Assembly: GCA_964432595.1 (NCBI GenBank)
Contig: CAYSOF010000015.1
Coordinates: forward strand, 62,001-126,000
Source of the DNA: DASYLJ01 sp964432595
GTDB lineage: Bacteria > Desulfobacterota > Binatia > DP-6
Reading direction: 5' to 3'
Length of the DNA: 64,000 nucleotides
Every line of letters begins with the position of its first letter. The first letter of the stretch is position 1. The notes under the pieces are model-generated. The model ran no database searches. It saw only the letters and a list, made by a program, of their open reading frames with translations, and was not told where the DNA came from. Positions 25,860-33,803 of the stretch are shown here, piece after piece. The translations under genes were made by a program, and so were the position numbers.

Positions 25860-28800
25860 ATGATGTCGAGCCGCACGCGATGGGTCGTCGGTCTGCTCTG
25901 TGCGGCGTCCATCCTGATCCCCAGCCTGGCTGCCGCGTGGCAGCGCACGGTCGACTCGGGCGCCAATCCGCCGGTGTTCGACGAGGCGCGCGCCGTGGCC
26001 GTCATGCCCACGTCTCGCAACGTGGCGTCGGCCGGCGTCGTCGACGTGTTCTTCGGGCCCATGTACTCGGTGAGCCTGTTCGAGCCGAATCGGGGCGAGC
26101 CGATCTGGACGCACCTCGAGTTCACGATCAACCGCGACGGCGAGGCCCGCGCGGTGGCCGCGACCGACGACAAGGTCGTGTCGGCCGGCATCGTGAACAA
26201 CGACGTCACCGGCAACGACTTCACGGTGATGTCGCACTTCCTCGAGTTCGGCTTCCCGATCTGGAAGACGGACATCGACGGCTCGATCCCCTGCAACGAC
26301 CGCGCGAACGCGGTGGCCATCGATGCCGCCGGCGACGTCGTCGCGGCGGGCGCCCTCGGCGACAACGACTTCGGGACGGTGTTCTTCGTCGTGAAGCTCG
26401 ACGGCAACACCGGCAGCGAGCTCTGGCGCTACTCGGTCACGAACGACGGCGAGGCGTTCGCCGTCGCCGTCGACTCCACCGGCGACGTGTTCGCGGCCGG
26501 CACGATCGACGGCGAGTTCACCGTCGTCAAGATCGACGGCGCCGACGGCGAGGAGGAGTGGCGCAGCACCAGCGGCGACGGCCGCGCGGTCGACATCGCG
26601 CTCGACGACGACGGCGCGGTCGCCGCCGTCGGCGAGATGAGCGACACGTGCGGCGGCTCGCTGCCCTGCGGCGTCGTCCGCTTCGACGGCAGCAACGGCG
26701 ACGAGCTGTGGCGGCGCAACTTCCGCGACTTCGGCTCCACCGGCGGCGGTCCGGCGGCCGTGGCGACCGGTGTCGACGGCGACGTCTTCGTCGCCGGGGC
26801 CGACGAGCAGGACGGCTTCGACGCGTTCGCGGTGGCGGCCTACACCAGCGACGGCTCGACGCTGTGGCGTTACCTGCGGCCGGGGGGCGACGCCCCCGCC
26901 CGGGCCAACGACATCACGGTCGGCGGCGACGGCGTCTACGCGACCGGCGCGTACGAGGCCGGCGGCCGCTACATGGCCCTGGTGATGCTCACGTTCTCCG
27001 ACGGCGACGAGGAGTGGTTCGCGCAGGTCGACGGCGGCTTCGACGGCGGACGGAACGAAGGCCTCGCCATCGCGCTCGACGCCGACGAGAACGTCGTCGC
27101 GGCGGGCGTGCTGAACGTCGACGACGACGACGAGCCGCTCTACGGCGTCGTGAAGCGCGTCGGCTTCAACGGTACCGACTTCTTCGGCGACTGCGGCGAC
27201 GGGAATCTCGACGGCGACGAGCAGTGCGACGACGGCAACAACCAGGACGGCGACTGCTGCTCGGCCGCCTGCACGTTCGAAGCGGTCGAGAGCGAGTGCC
27301 CGGACGACGGCAACGAGTGCACCGACGACGTCTGCAACGCCACCGGGACGTGCGTCCACCCGGACAACACGGACTCGTGCGACGACGGCAACGGCTGCAC
27401 GTCCGACGACGTCTGCTCGAACGGCCAGTGCGCCGGCGAGATCGCGCCGATCGGGACGGAGTGCAACACGTTCAATCCGTGCTTCGACGGCGCCTGCAAC
27501 GCCGACGGCACCTGCGTCCCGACGGCCAACACCGACCCCTGCAACGACTTCAACGCCTGCACGGGCAACGACACGTGCGGCAACGGCCTGTGTGCGGGGA
27601 CGCCGCTCACCGGCACGACGTGCAACGACGGCAACGCCTGCACGGGCGACGGCACCTGCCAGCAAGGCACCTGCGCGCCCGGCGCGCCGCTCCCGGCGGG
27701 CACCGCGTGCGCCAGCGACTTCAACGTCTGCACGGACGACGTCTGCAACGCCAACGGCCAGTGCGCGCATCCGTTCAACAACGCGCCGTGCGACGACGGC
27801 AACGTCTGCACGCCGGGCGGCGCATGCGCCGAAGGCGCCTGCGTGCTCGGCGCCACCACGTCGACCACCACGACGTCGACCACGTCGACGACCGTCTCGA
27901 CGACCAGCACGTCGTCGTCGACCTCCTCGACGTCGACCACCACGACGTCGACCACCACGACGTCGACGTCGACCACCTCCACCACGCTGCAGGCCTGCAC
28001 CGAGGACGCGCCGTGCGACGACGGCGATCTCTGCAACGGGCAGGAGTCGTGCGAGGGCGGCTTCTGCCGTCCGCCGGCGCAGGCCACCTGCCGGCGCGGC
28101 GCCGCGGAAGCGTACGTCAGCGCGTTCCGCGCCGACGAGGTCGCGGTCATCGACGTCGCCGAGCGCACGCTGATGGCGACGATCCCCGTCGCCGGGTCGC
28201 CGTGGGGCATCGTGTGGCACCCGGACGGCAGCCGCGTCTACGTGACGAGCCGTCGCGGCGACAGCGTGTCCGCGATCGACACGCGCACCCGCACGGTCGT
28301 CGGCACGGCGCCCGTCGGCCGCGAGCCGCTCGGCATCGCCATCGACCCGTCGGGCCAGCGCGTGTGGGTGGCGAACCACGGCGACAGCACCGTCTCGGTG
28401 CTCGACGCGTCGTCGCTGGCGCTCGTCGCCACCGTCCGGACCGGCCGCGGCCCCGCCGGCATCGCGGTGCACCCCGCCGGCTCGCGCGTCTACGTCTCCA
28501 ACTACCGCAGCGCCACGCTGTCGGTGATCGACGCGGCGAGCGCCACCGTCACCGCGACGGTCGACGTCGACGAGCTGCCGCTCGGCGTCGCGGTGCATCC
28601 GGACGGCACGAAGGTGTACGTGACGAGCTTCCGCGCCCGGAACGTCGACGTCGTCGGCACGACGAGCGCCACGGTCCTCGGCACCATTCGCGTCGGCCGG
28701 AAGCCCGTCGGCGTCGCGTTCGACCGCGCGGGCGGACGGGCCTTCGTGGCCAGCAGCGGCGACGACGTGCTGGTCGTCATCGACACGGCCGCCGATCAGG

Positions 28801-29384
28801 TGGTCGAGAAGGTGCCCGTCGGGCGCCTGCCGCTCGGCGTGGCCGTCGACCTCTCGCGCGATCAGCCGTGGGTGACCGACGCGGACAGCGACACCGTCAC
28901 CATCGTCGGCGACGGCGACGAGCCGCTCGGCATGCCGCGGACGCCGGTCGCGTTCGGCGCCTTCATCGGCTCGCCGCCCGGACGCTGCCCGACGCCGGCG
29001 CCGCGCTGCGACGACGCGAACCCGTTCACACGCGACGCCTGCGGGCCCGCGGCGGGGTGCGAGCACGTCGAGCTGGTCGGGCTGGAAGGCGTGGCGGCGG
29101 GCGTCCGTGCGCTCACCGAGACCGTGGCCACCGCACCGCTCGGCGACGGCCCGCTGGCGCAGCGCCTGCGCATCGAGGTCCCCGCGCTGGACGGCGTGAT
29201 CGCCGCGCTCGGAAACGGCGGGGATCGCGCCGCCGCACGGCTCGCGAAGCGCCGCCTGTCGAAGGTCGTCCGGCTGCTCGAGCGCGCGCGCAAGCGGGCC
29301 GAGCTCGGGCCCGACGGCGGACGGTTGCTCGACCTGGCGCGCGAAACGCGCCGGCGGCTCAAGCTGGCGCTGCGCGCCCGCTGA
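25860..29384 (+). CDS. Large secreted double-propeller protein with Cys repeats and Thr/Ser linker
   Basis: 1174 residues. Signal peptide (VVGLLCAASILIPSLAAA), an SBBP/quinoprotein-like propeller (about 25-430; repeated DGxxGxELWRxxxxxxGEAxAVAVD), a DUF4215 motif (CGDGNLDGDEQCDDGN) followed by about eight CxDGNxCTxDxxC segments (443-664), a Thr/Ser linker (665-710) and a seven-bladed YVTN propeller (about 750-1024; blades such as SRVYVTSRRGDSVSAID). A helical Arg-rich tail ends the protein. Probably a surface adhesin or scaffold. ATG 25860 or 25863 places the signal correctly; GTG 25824 would add 12 residues. Followed 4 bases later by the TetR gene. Confidence 0.88.
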   Translation: MMSSRTRWVVGLLCAASILIPSLAAAWQRTVDSGANPPVFDEARAVAVMPTSRNVASAGVVDVFFGPMYSVSLFEPNRGEPIWTHLEFTINRDGEARAVAATDDKVVSAGIVNNDVTGNDFTVMSHFLEFGFPIWKTDIDGSIPCNDRANAVAIDAAGDVVAAGALGDNDFGTVFFVVKLDGNTGSELWRYSVTNDGEAFAVAVDSTGDVFAAGTIDGEFTVVKIDGADGEEEWRSTSGDGRAVDIALDDDGAVAAVGEMSDTCGGSLPCGVVRFDGSNGDELWRRNFRDFGSTGGGPAAVATGVDGDVFVAGADEQDGFDAFAVAAYTSDGSTLWRYLRPGGDAPARANDITVGGDGVYATGAYEAGGRYMALVMLTFSDGDEEWFAQVDGGFDGGRNEGLAIALDADENVVAAGVLNVDDDDEPLYGVVKRVGFNGTDFFGDCGDGNLDGDEQCDDGNNQDGDCCSAACTFEAVESECPDDGNECTDDVCNATGTCVHPDNTDSCDDGNGCTSDDVCSNGQCAGEIAPIGTECNTFNPCFDGACNADGTCVPTANTDPCNDFNACTGNDTCGNGLCAGTPLTGTTCNDGNACTGDGTCQQGTCAPGAPLPAGTACASDFNVCTDDVCNANGQCAHPFNNAPCDDGNVCTPGGACAEGACVLGATTSTTTTSTTSTTVSTTSTSSSTSSTSTTTTSTTTTSTSTTSTTLQACTEDAPCDDGDLCNGQESCEGGFCRPPAQATCRRGAAEAYVSAFRADEVAVIDVAERTLMATIPVAGSPWGIVWHPDGSRVYVTSRRGDSVSAIDTRTRTVVGTAPVGREPLGIAIDPSGQRVWVANHGDSTVSVLDASSLALVATVRTGRGPAGIAVHPAGSRVYVSNYRSATLSVIDAASATVTATVDVDELPLGVAVHPDGTKVYVTSFRARNVDVVGTTSATVLGTIRVGRKPVGVAFDRAGGRAFVASSGDDVLVVIDTAADQVVEKVPVGRLPLGVAVDLSRDQPWVTDADSDTVTIVGDGDEPLGMPRTPVAFGAFIGSPPGRCPTPAPRCDDANPFTRDACGPAAGCEHVELVGLEGVAAGVRALTETVATAPLGDGPLAQRLRIEVPALDGVIAALGNGGDRAAARLAKRRLSKVVRLLERARKRAELGPDGGRLLDLARETRRRLKLALRAR
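27853..27989 (+). repeat. Thr/Ser-rich linker of the double-propeller protein
   Basis: About 46 codons give only Thr, Ser and Val between the Cys-repeat block and the YVTN propeller. The DNA is a near-tandem ACC-ACG-TCG array, prone to length change by slippage. Confidence 0.75.
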
Positions 29385-29388
29385 CACC

Positions 29389-30003
29389 GTGCCGGGCCGT
29401 CGTCGCGCCGCGTATCACCACGGCGACGTCCCACGGGCGCTCGTCGACGCCGCCGCCGACCTGATCGCGCAGCACGGGGCCGACGGCTTCACGCTGCGCC
29501 AGGCGGCCCGCCGGGTGGGCGTGAACCACACCGCCGCCTACCGTCACTTCGCCGACAAGCGCGCGGTGCTGGCCGCCGTCGCCGAACGCGGCTACCGCGC
29601 CCTCGGCGCACGCATGCGCGCGGCCGCCCGGGCCGCCGGGTCGACGGACCCGACGGTCCGCATCGGACGGCTCATCGGCGCGTTCGTCCGCTTCGCCCTG
29701 TCGAGCCCGCACGACTTCCGGGTCATGTTCGGTCCGCGGCTCAACGTCGACGGCCGCTTCCCGTCGCTGGAGGCCGCGATCGCCGACGTCCTCGGCCTGC
29801 TCGTCGACGAGATCCAGCGCGGGATCGCCGCGGGCACGCTGCGCGACGCCAACGCCCGCGACCTGGCGCTCGGGCTGTGGGTGATGGCGCAGGGCTACGC
29901 CGACATGGTGCTCGAGCGGCGGATCGCCGTCCGGTCGCAGGCGGTGGCGCTGCGCTACTTCGCGGCGCTCGTGGCGCCCTTCCTCGACGGCATCCGGCGC
30001 TGA
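29389..30003 (+). CDS. TetR-family repressor
   Basis: 204 residues, GTG start. The N-terminal HTH (ALVDAAADLIAQHGADGFTLRQAARRVGVNHTAAYRHFADK in pattern, residues about 15-57) is canonical; the C-terminal domain resembles TetR_C_33/WHG. The gene lies 81 bases before an alcohol-dehydrogenase-like gene, and the gap holds a 27-bp near-perfect palindrome, the expected operator. It probably represses the downstream gene and responds to its substrate. It begins 4 bases after the double-propeller gene and may be partly read through from it. Confidence 0.93.
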   Translation: MPGRRRAAYHHGDVPRALVDAAADLIAQHGADGFTLRQAARRVGVNHTAAYRHFADKRAVLAAVAERGYRALGARMRAAARAAGSTDPTVRIGRLIGAFVRFALSSPHDFRVMFGPRLNVDGRFPSLEAAIADVLGLLVDEIQRGIAAGTLRDANARDLALGLWVMAQGYADMVLERRIAVRSQAVALRYFAALVAPFLDGIRR

Positions 30004-30016
30004 GCCGCGGGCGGCC

Positions 30017-30047
30017 TTGACTGAGTCGGCGCGCCGGCGCGTATGTA
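30017..30047 (+). promoter_or_regulatory. Promoter of the zinc alcohol dehydrogenase gene
   Basis: TTGACT at 30017-30022 is a good -35 (5/6). The -10 is less certain (TATGTA at 30042-30047, 19-base spacing) and overlaps the TetR palindrome, as expected for repression by occlusion. Confidence 0.45.
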
Positions 30048-30065
30048 ACCAGCGGTTACATACGC
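30039..30065 (+). promoter_or_regulatory. TetR-type operator palindrome
   Basis: Perfect inverted repeat: left half GCGTATGTAACC (30039-30050), spacer AGC, right half GGTTACATACGC (30054-30065). It sits between the TetR gene and the ADH gene, over the -10 region and 20 bases before ATG 30085. Confidence 0.82.
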
Positions 30066-30084
30066 ACGACGGAGGGAGGACGCC

Positions 30085-31113
30085 ATGCAGCAGCTCATGT
30101 TCGTGGAACCCGGAACCCTGGAGTGGACCGACGTGCCCGAGCCCACGCTCGACGGCCCGGGCGCCGCGCTGGTGCGCCCCGTCGTGGTGACGACCTGCGA
30201 TCTCGACCACCTGATCGTGCACGGCCGGGTCCCGGTTCCGGGCCCCTTCCCCTTCGGCCACGAGTTCGTGGCCGACGTCGTGCAGGTCGGCGACGACGTC
30301 CGCACGGTCCGTGCCGGCGACCGCGTCATCGTGCCGTTCCAGATCAGCTGCGGGACGTGCGTCACGTGCGCGCGCGGGCTCACGTCGTCGTGCCGCGCGG
30401 TCGCGCTGCGGTCGTCGTACGGGCTGGGCCCGATCGGCGGCGTCGGGTGGGGCGGCGCGTTCGCCGACCTCGTCCGCGTGCCGTATGCCGACGCGATGCT
30501 GATGCCGCTGCCGCCGCACGTCCCCGCGACCACGCTGGCGAGCGCCAGCGACAACCTCGTCGACGCGTGGCGCACCGTCGCGCCCGGCCTCGGCGATTGG
30601 CCGGGAAGCGAGGTGCTCATCGTCGGCGGCGGCGGTCGCAGCATCCCGCTGTACGCCATCCAGTTCGCGCTGGCGCTCGGCGCCGCCCGTGTCGACTATC
30701 TCGACACCGACGCCCGTCGTCTCGCGACGGCGACGGCGCTCGGTGCGAACGCCCTCGAGGGCCCGCCGCCGCGACGCGCCGGCCGCTATCAGGTCACCGT
30801 CGACGCGAGCGGCACCGCCGACGGGCTCGGCTGCGCCCTGCGCTCCGTGGCTCCGGGCGGCGTCTGCACCAGCATCGGCGTCTACTACGTCGACACGCCG
30901 GTGCCGCTGCTCGAGATGTACGACCGCGGCGTCACGTTCGTCACCGGCCGCGTCGACGCGCGCGGCGGGCTGCCCGACGTCCTCGCGCTGGTGGCGTCGG
31001 GACGCGTGGCTCCGGACCGCGTGCACGACGCGACGTTCGCCTGGGCGGACGCGATCGACGGCCTCCTCGCCGACGGCACGAAGCCGATCTTCGTCCGCAC
31101 CGGCGAGGCGTAG
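30085..31113 (+). CDS. Zinc-dependent medium-chain alcohol dehydrogenase-like protein
   Basis: 342 residues behind a strong GGAGGGAGGA site. Catalytic-zinc residues Cys38 and His59-Glu60 (FGHE) and the structural-zinc lobe Cys89, Cys92, Cys95, Cys103 are present. The nucleotide fold has VLIVGGGGRSIPLYAIQ in place of the usual GxGxxG, and Asp (DYLDTD) ending strand 2 favours NAD. It should oxidise an alcohol or aldehyde of unknown identity. Preceded by its likely TetR regulator and operator. Confidence 0.93.
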   Translation: MQQLMFVEPGTLEWTDVPEPTLDGPGAALVRPVVVTTCDLDHLIVHGRVPVPGPFPFGHEFVADVVQVGDDVRTVRAGDRVIVPFQISCGTCVTCARGLTSSCRAVALRSSYGLGPIGGVGWGGAFADLVRVPYADAMLMPLPPHVPATTLASASDNLVDAWRTVAPGLGDWPGSEVLIVGGGGRSIPLYAIQFALALGAARVDYLDTDARRLATATALGANALEGPPPRRAGRYQVTVDASGTADGLGCALRSVAPGGVCTSIGVYYVDTPVPLLEMYDRGVTFVTGRVDARGGLPDVLALVASGRVAPDRVHDATFAWADAIDGLLADGTKPIFVRTGEA

Positions 31114-31117
31114 CGGT

Positions 31118-32410
31118 TCAGGGCAGCGTCGCCCAGTCGCCCCAGACGACCGTGCCGAGCAGCAGCGCGGCACCCGTGCCGTCGGGCTTGAAGACGGCCG
31201 CCTCGGACCACGCGAGGTCACCGAGGATCGGGCAGGTGAAGCCGGCGTGGCCGATCATCGCGGTGTTCGTGCCCGCCGCCGGCACCTGGCCGATCAGCGC
31301 GTAGGACGCCGCGCACCGGTTCGCCTCGTCGTGGACGAAGTACGTCAGGTCCTGGCGCTGCTCGATGGGCGGGCCGAACGCCATCAGCTCGGCCGTCGCG
31401 ACGTTGCGGCAGAACTCGCTGGAGAGCACCCGGCCGATCGGAATCCCGCGCTGTGCGAAGACATCGCCGATCGCCGTCGCCTCGGTCACGCCGGTGGCGT
31501 TCAGCTGGCGCGCGGTCGCGGTGGTGGTCTGCGGCGTGGCGCACATGGCGTCGCAGCGCTTCCACCAGTCCGGGTAGCCGGTCGTGCTCGCGGTGCCGAG
31601 CGCCGTGTCGTCGGCGCAGACGTTCGCCGACGCGTGCCGCCAGTGCAGCACGTAGCCGCCGCCACGCAGCGCCTCGACCAGCGTCGGCGCGAGCGTCGTG
31701 CGCGATCCGATGCCCTCGCAGTCGTCGTCCGCGACGCACCCGAAGACGGCGTAGTGATGGGTCCGCACCGTCTCGGCCGTCGAAGGAAGCAGCGCGGCGG
31801 TCGGATGGGCGGCGCTTTGGGCGGCGCCGGCGTAGACGAGCGTCGACAGCGGATCGAACGCGTCGGTCGGCGGGACGTCGAGCCGTCGCAGGAGACGAAC
31901 CGCCGTACCGGACGCCGGCGTCCACGCGAGCACGACCTCGGCGCCGTTCAGGACGGCGGACAAACCGTCGGGCGTGGTCGGCGTCGGCTGGAGCGTCGTC
32001 GTCGTGGTGACGTTCGGCGCGGTCGTGGAGGTGGTCGTGGTGCTCGGCAGCTCGGTGCGCGTCGCCGTGAAGCGTCGCGCGCGTCGCTTCACGCGCAGCC
32101 GCCCACGCAGCGTCGCGCAGTCGCGTGGCGCGATACGGACCGTCACGCGGAATGGGCCGAGCGTGCCGCAGCCGTCCCACCGCGCCGCCAGCCGGGTGCC
32201 GCGACGGCGCGTCTTGAACGTCCGCACGGCCGGTCCGCAGCCCTCGAGCGTGACGCTTCCCTCGTCGGCGACGATCACCGCGGCGATCGACGGTCCGACG
32301 ATCGCCTGATCGGCCGGATCGACCGCGAAGCGGCCCGGCGGACACGGCGCCGCGGACGCCGCCGTCGCCGTCAGGAGCAGGAGGGAGAGCGCCAGGTGAG
32401 CCACGCGCAT
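31118..32410 (-). CDS. Secreted chimeric histidine-phosphatase-superfamily protein
   Basis: 430 residues from ATG 32410. Signal peptide (ALSLLLLTATAASA), an N-terminal beta domain with four Cys (CPPGRFAVD, LEGCGPAVRTFK, DGCGTLGPF, RDCATLRG), a Thr-rich linker (124-146), a fibronectin-like segment (150-225) and a phosphoglycerate-mutase-like domain (245-430). The catalytic motif is RHA at 258-260 (normally RHG); Arg335 (CRNVATA) and the second His388 (MIGHAG) are present. The phosphatase fold is normally cytoplasmic, so a secreted fused form is unusual. The aminotransferase gene ends 11 bases upstream. Confidence 0.85.
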   Translation of the reverse strand: MRVAHLALSLLLLTATAASAAPCPPGRFAVDPADQAIVGPSIAAVIVADEGSVTLEGCGPAVRTFKTRRRGTRLAARWDGCGTLGPFRVTVRIAPRDCATLRGRLRVKRRARRFTATRTELPSTTTTSTTAPNVTTTTTLQPTPTTPDGLSAVLNGAEVVLAWTPASGTAVRLLRRLDVPPTDAFDPLSTLVYAGAAQSAAHPTAALLPSTAETVRTHHYAVFGCVADDDCEGIGSRTTLAPTLVEALRGGGYVLHWRHASANVCADDTALGTASTTGYPDWWKRCDAMCATPQTTTATARQLNATGVTEATAIGDVFAQRGIPIGRVLSSEFCRNVATAELMAFGPPIEQRQDLTYFVHDEANRCAASYALIGQVPAAGTNTAMIGHAGFTCPILGDLAWSEAAVFKPDGTGAALLLGTVVWGDWATLP

Positions 32411-32421
32411 GGGCGCGCAGC

Positions 32422-33792
32422 CTAGCCCGATCCGCTCTCCGCGCCTACCGCCTTCGTCACCTCGGCGATCGCCTCCCGCAGGACCCGCACGATGACGTCG
32501 ATCTGCGCCGTCGTGACGATCAGCGGCGGGCACAGGACGATGAGGTCGGCACCCGCGCGCACGATGACGCCGCGCCGCAGCGCCGCCTGGCGGATCCGCC
32601 ACGGCACCTTCAGCGCCGCCGGAAACGCCTCGCGGGTGGCGCGGTCGCGGACGATCTCGACGGCGCCCATCAGGCCGATCGCGCGCACCTCGCCCACCAG
32701 CGGTTCCGACGAGAGACTGGCCAGGGCCTGTGCGAAGTACGGGGCCTTCTTCCGCGCGACGCGGATCAGGTCCTCGCGCTCGAGGATGTCGAGATTGGCC
32801 AGCGCGGCGGCGCATGCGACCGGATGCCCCGAGTACGTGTAGCCGTGGTGCAGCGTCAGCTCGGGCCCGGCGTCCACCAGCGTGCGCCAGACGCGCTCGT
32901 GCAGGATCACGCCGCCGAGCGGCTGATAGCCGCTCGTCACGCCCTTCGCGAAGACCAGCATGTCGGGCACGACGCCCGAGTGCTGGATGCCGAACGCCTT
33001 GCCCGTCCGCCCGAAGCCGGTGATCACCTCGTCGACGACGAGGAGCAGCCCGTGGCGGTCGCAGATCTCGCGCACGCGCGCGAACCAGCCCGGCGGCGGG
33101 ATGACGACGCCGCCGACGCCCTGCACCGGCTCGGCGATGACGGCGCCGACGCGGTCGACGCCCGCGCGCAGGATCACCTGCTCGAGCTCGTCGGCGCACG
33201 CCAGGCGGCACGACGGGTACGTCAGCCCGAGCTCGCAGCGATAGCAGTAGGGCCGCGGCGCACGGTCGACCTCGGGCATCTGCGGCTCGTAGCCGGCGTG
33301 AAACGTCGGCAGGCCCGTGAGGCTCGCGGCGCCCGTGCTCGATCCGTGGTAGGCGCCGCGCAGCGCGACGATGCGGATCTTGTCGGGGTTGCCGCGCAGC
33401 CGCTGGACGATCCGCACCAAGCGGATGACGGTCTCGTTCGACTCGGAGCCGCCCGACGTGAACATCACGTGCCGGAGCCCGCGCGGCGCCATCGCCGCGA
33501 GCCGCGCCGCCAGCCGCACCGCGGGATCGGACGAGAAGCCGAGCAGCGTCGGCGCGAACGCCAGCGTGCGCGCCTGCGCCGCGATGGCCTTCGCGATCTC
33601 CGCGCGGCCGTGCCCGACCGTGACGTTCCACAGCGAGGCGAGGCCGTCGATGTAGCGCCGTCCCTCGCTGTCCCAGACGTAGACGCCGCGCCCGCGCACC
33701 AGGCGCAACGCGCCGTCGGCCTCGGCCACCGCCGGCGAGCCGAACCCGTGCACGAGATGCGCGCGATCGAGTCGGTCGAGCGGGTCTCGCAT
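32422..33792 (-). CDS. Class III (PLP) aminotransferase
   Basis: 456 residues from ATG 33792. Contains SGGSESNE (113-120, cofactor phosphate loop), Tyr-His-Gly (148-150), EPVQGVGG, the cofactor-binding Asp254 (VVDEVITGFGRTG) and Schiff-base Lys283 (FAKGVTSGYQPLGG). It follows omega-amino-acid:pyruvate, putrescine and beta-alanine transaminases; the substrate cannot be set by eye. The extra CYRCELGLTYPSC loop with paired Cys is typical of the putrescine/beta-alanine branch. In the leftward run with MltB and UGPase. Confidence 0.94.
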   Translation of the reverse strand: MRDPLDRLDRAHLVHGFGSPAVAEADGALRLVRGRGVYVWDSEGRRYIDGLASLWNVTVGHGRAEIAKAIAAQARTLAFAPTLLGFSSDPAVRLAARLAAMAPRGLRHVMFTSGGSESNETVIRLVRIVQRLRGNPDKIRIVALRGAYHGSSTGAASLTGLPTFHAGYEPQMPEVDRAPRPYCYRCELGLTYPSCRLACADELEQVILRAGVDRVGAVIAEPVQGVGGVVIPPPGWFARVREICDRHGLLLVVDEVITGFGRTGKAFGIQHSGVVPDMLVFAKGVTSGYQPLGGVILHERVWRTLVDAGPELTLHHGYTYSGHPVACAAALANLDILEREDLIRVARKKAPYFAQALASLSSEPLVGEVRAIGLMGAVEIVRDRATREAFPAALKVPWRIRQAALRRGVIVRAGADLIVLCPPLIVTTAQIDVIVRVLREAIAEVTKAVGAESGSG

Positions 33793-33803
33793 GTGCGCCG
33801 GCG

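Noticed and set aside
27187..27850. Cys-rich repeats of the double-propeller protein as EGF or metallothionein
   Set aside because: The CxDGNxCTxDxC spacing fits DUF4215/Myxococcus Cys-rich repeats better than EGF or metallothionein.
25854..29387. About 1180-codon frame antisense to the double-propeller gene
   Set aside because: It mirrors the sense gene without domains; codon composition is that of a reverse-strand shadow.
30017..30047. Alternative: sigma-54 promoter at the ADH gene
   Set aside because: There is no GG-N10-GC with GGCA/TGC core; a sigma-70 -35 and a TetR palindrome explain the region better.
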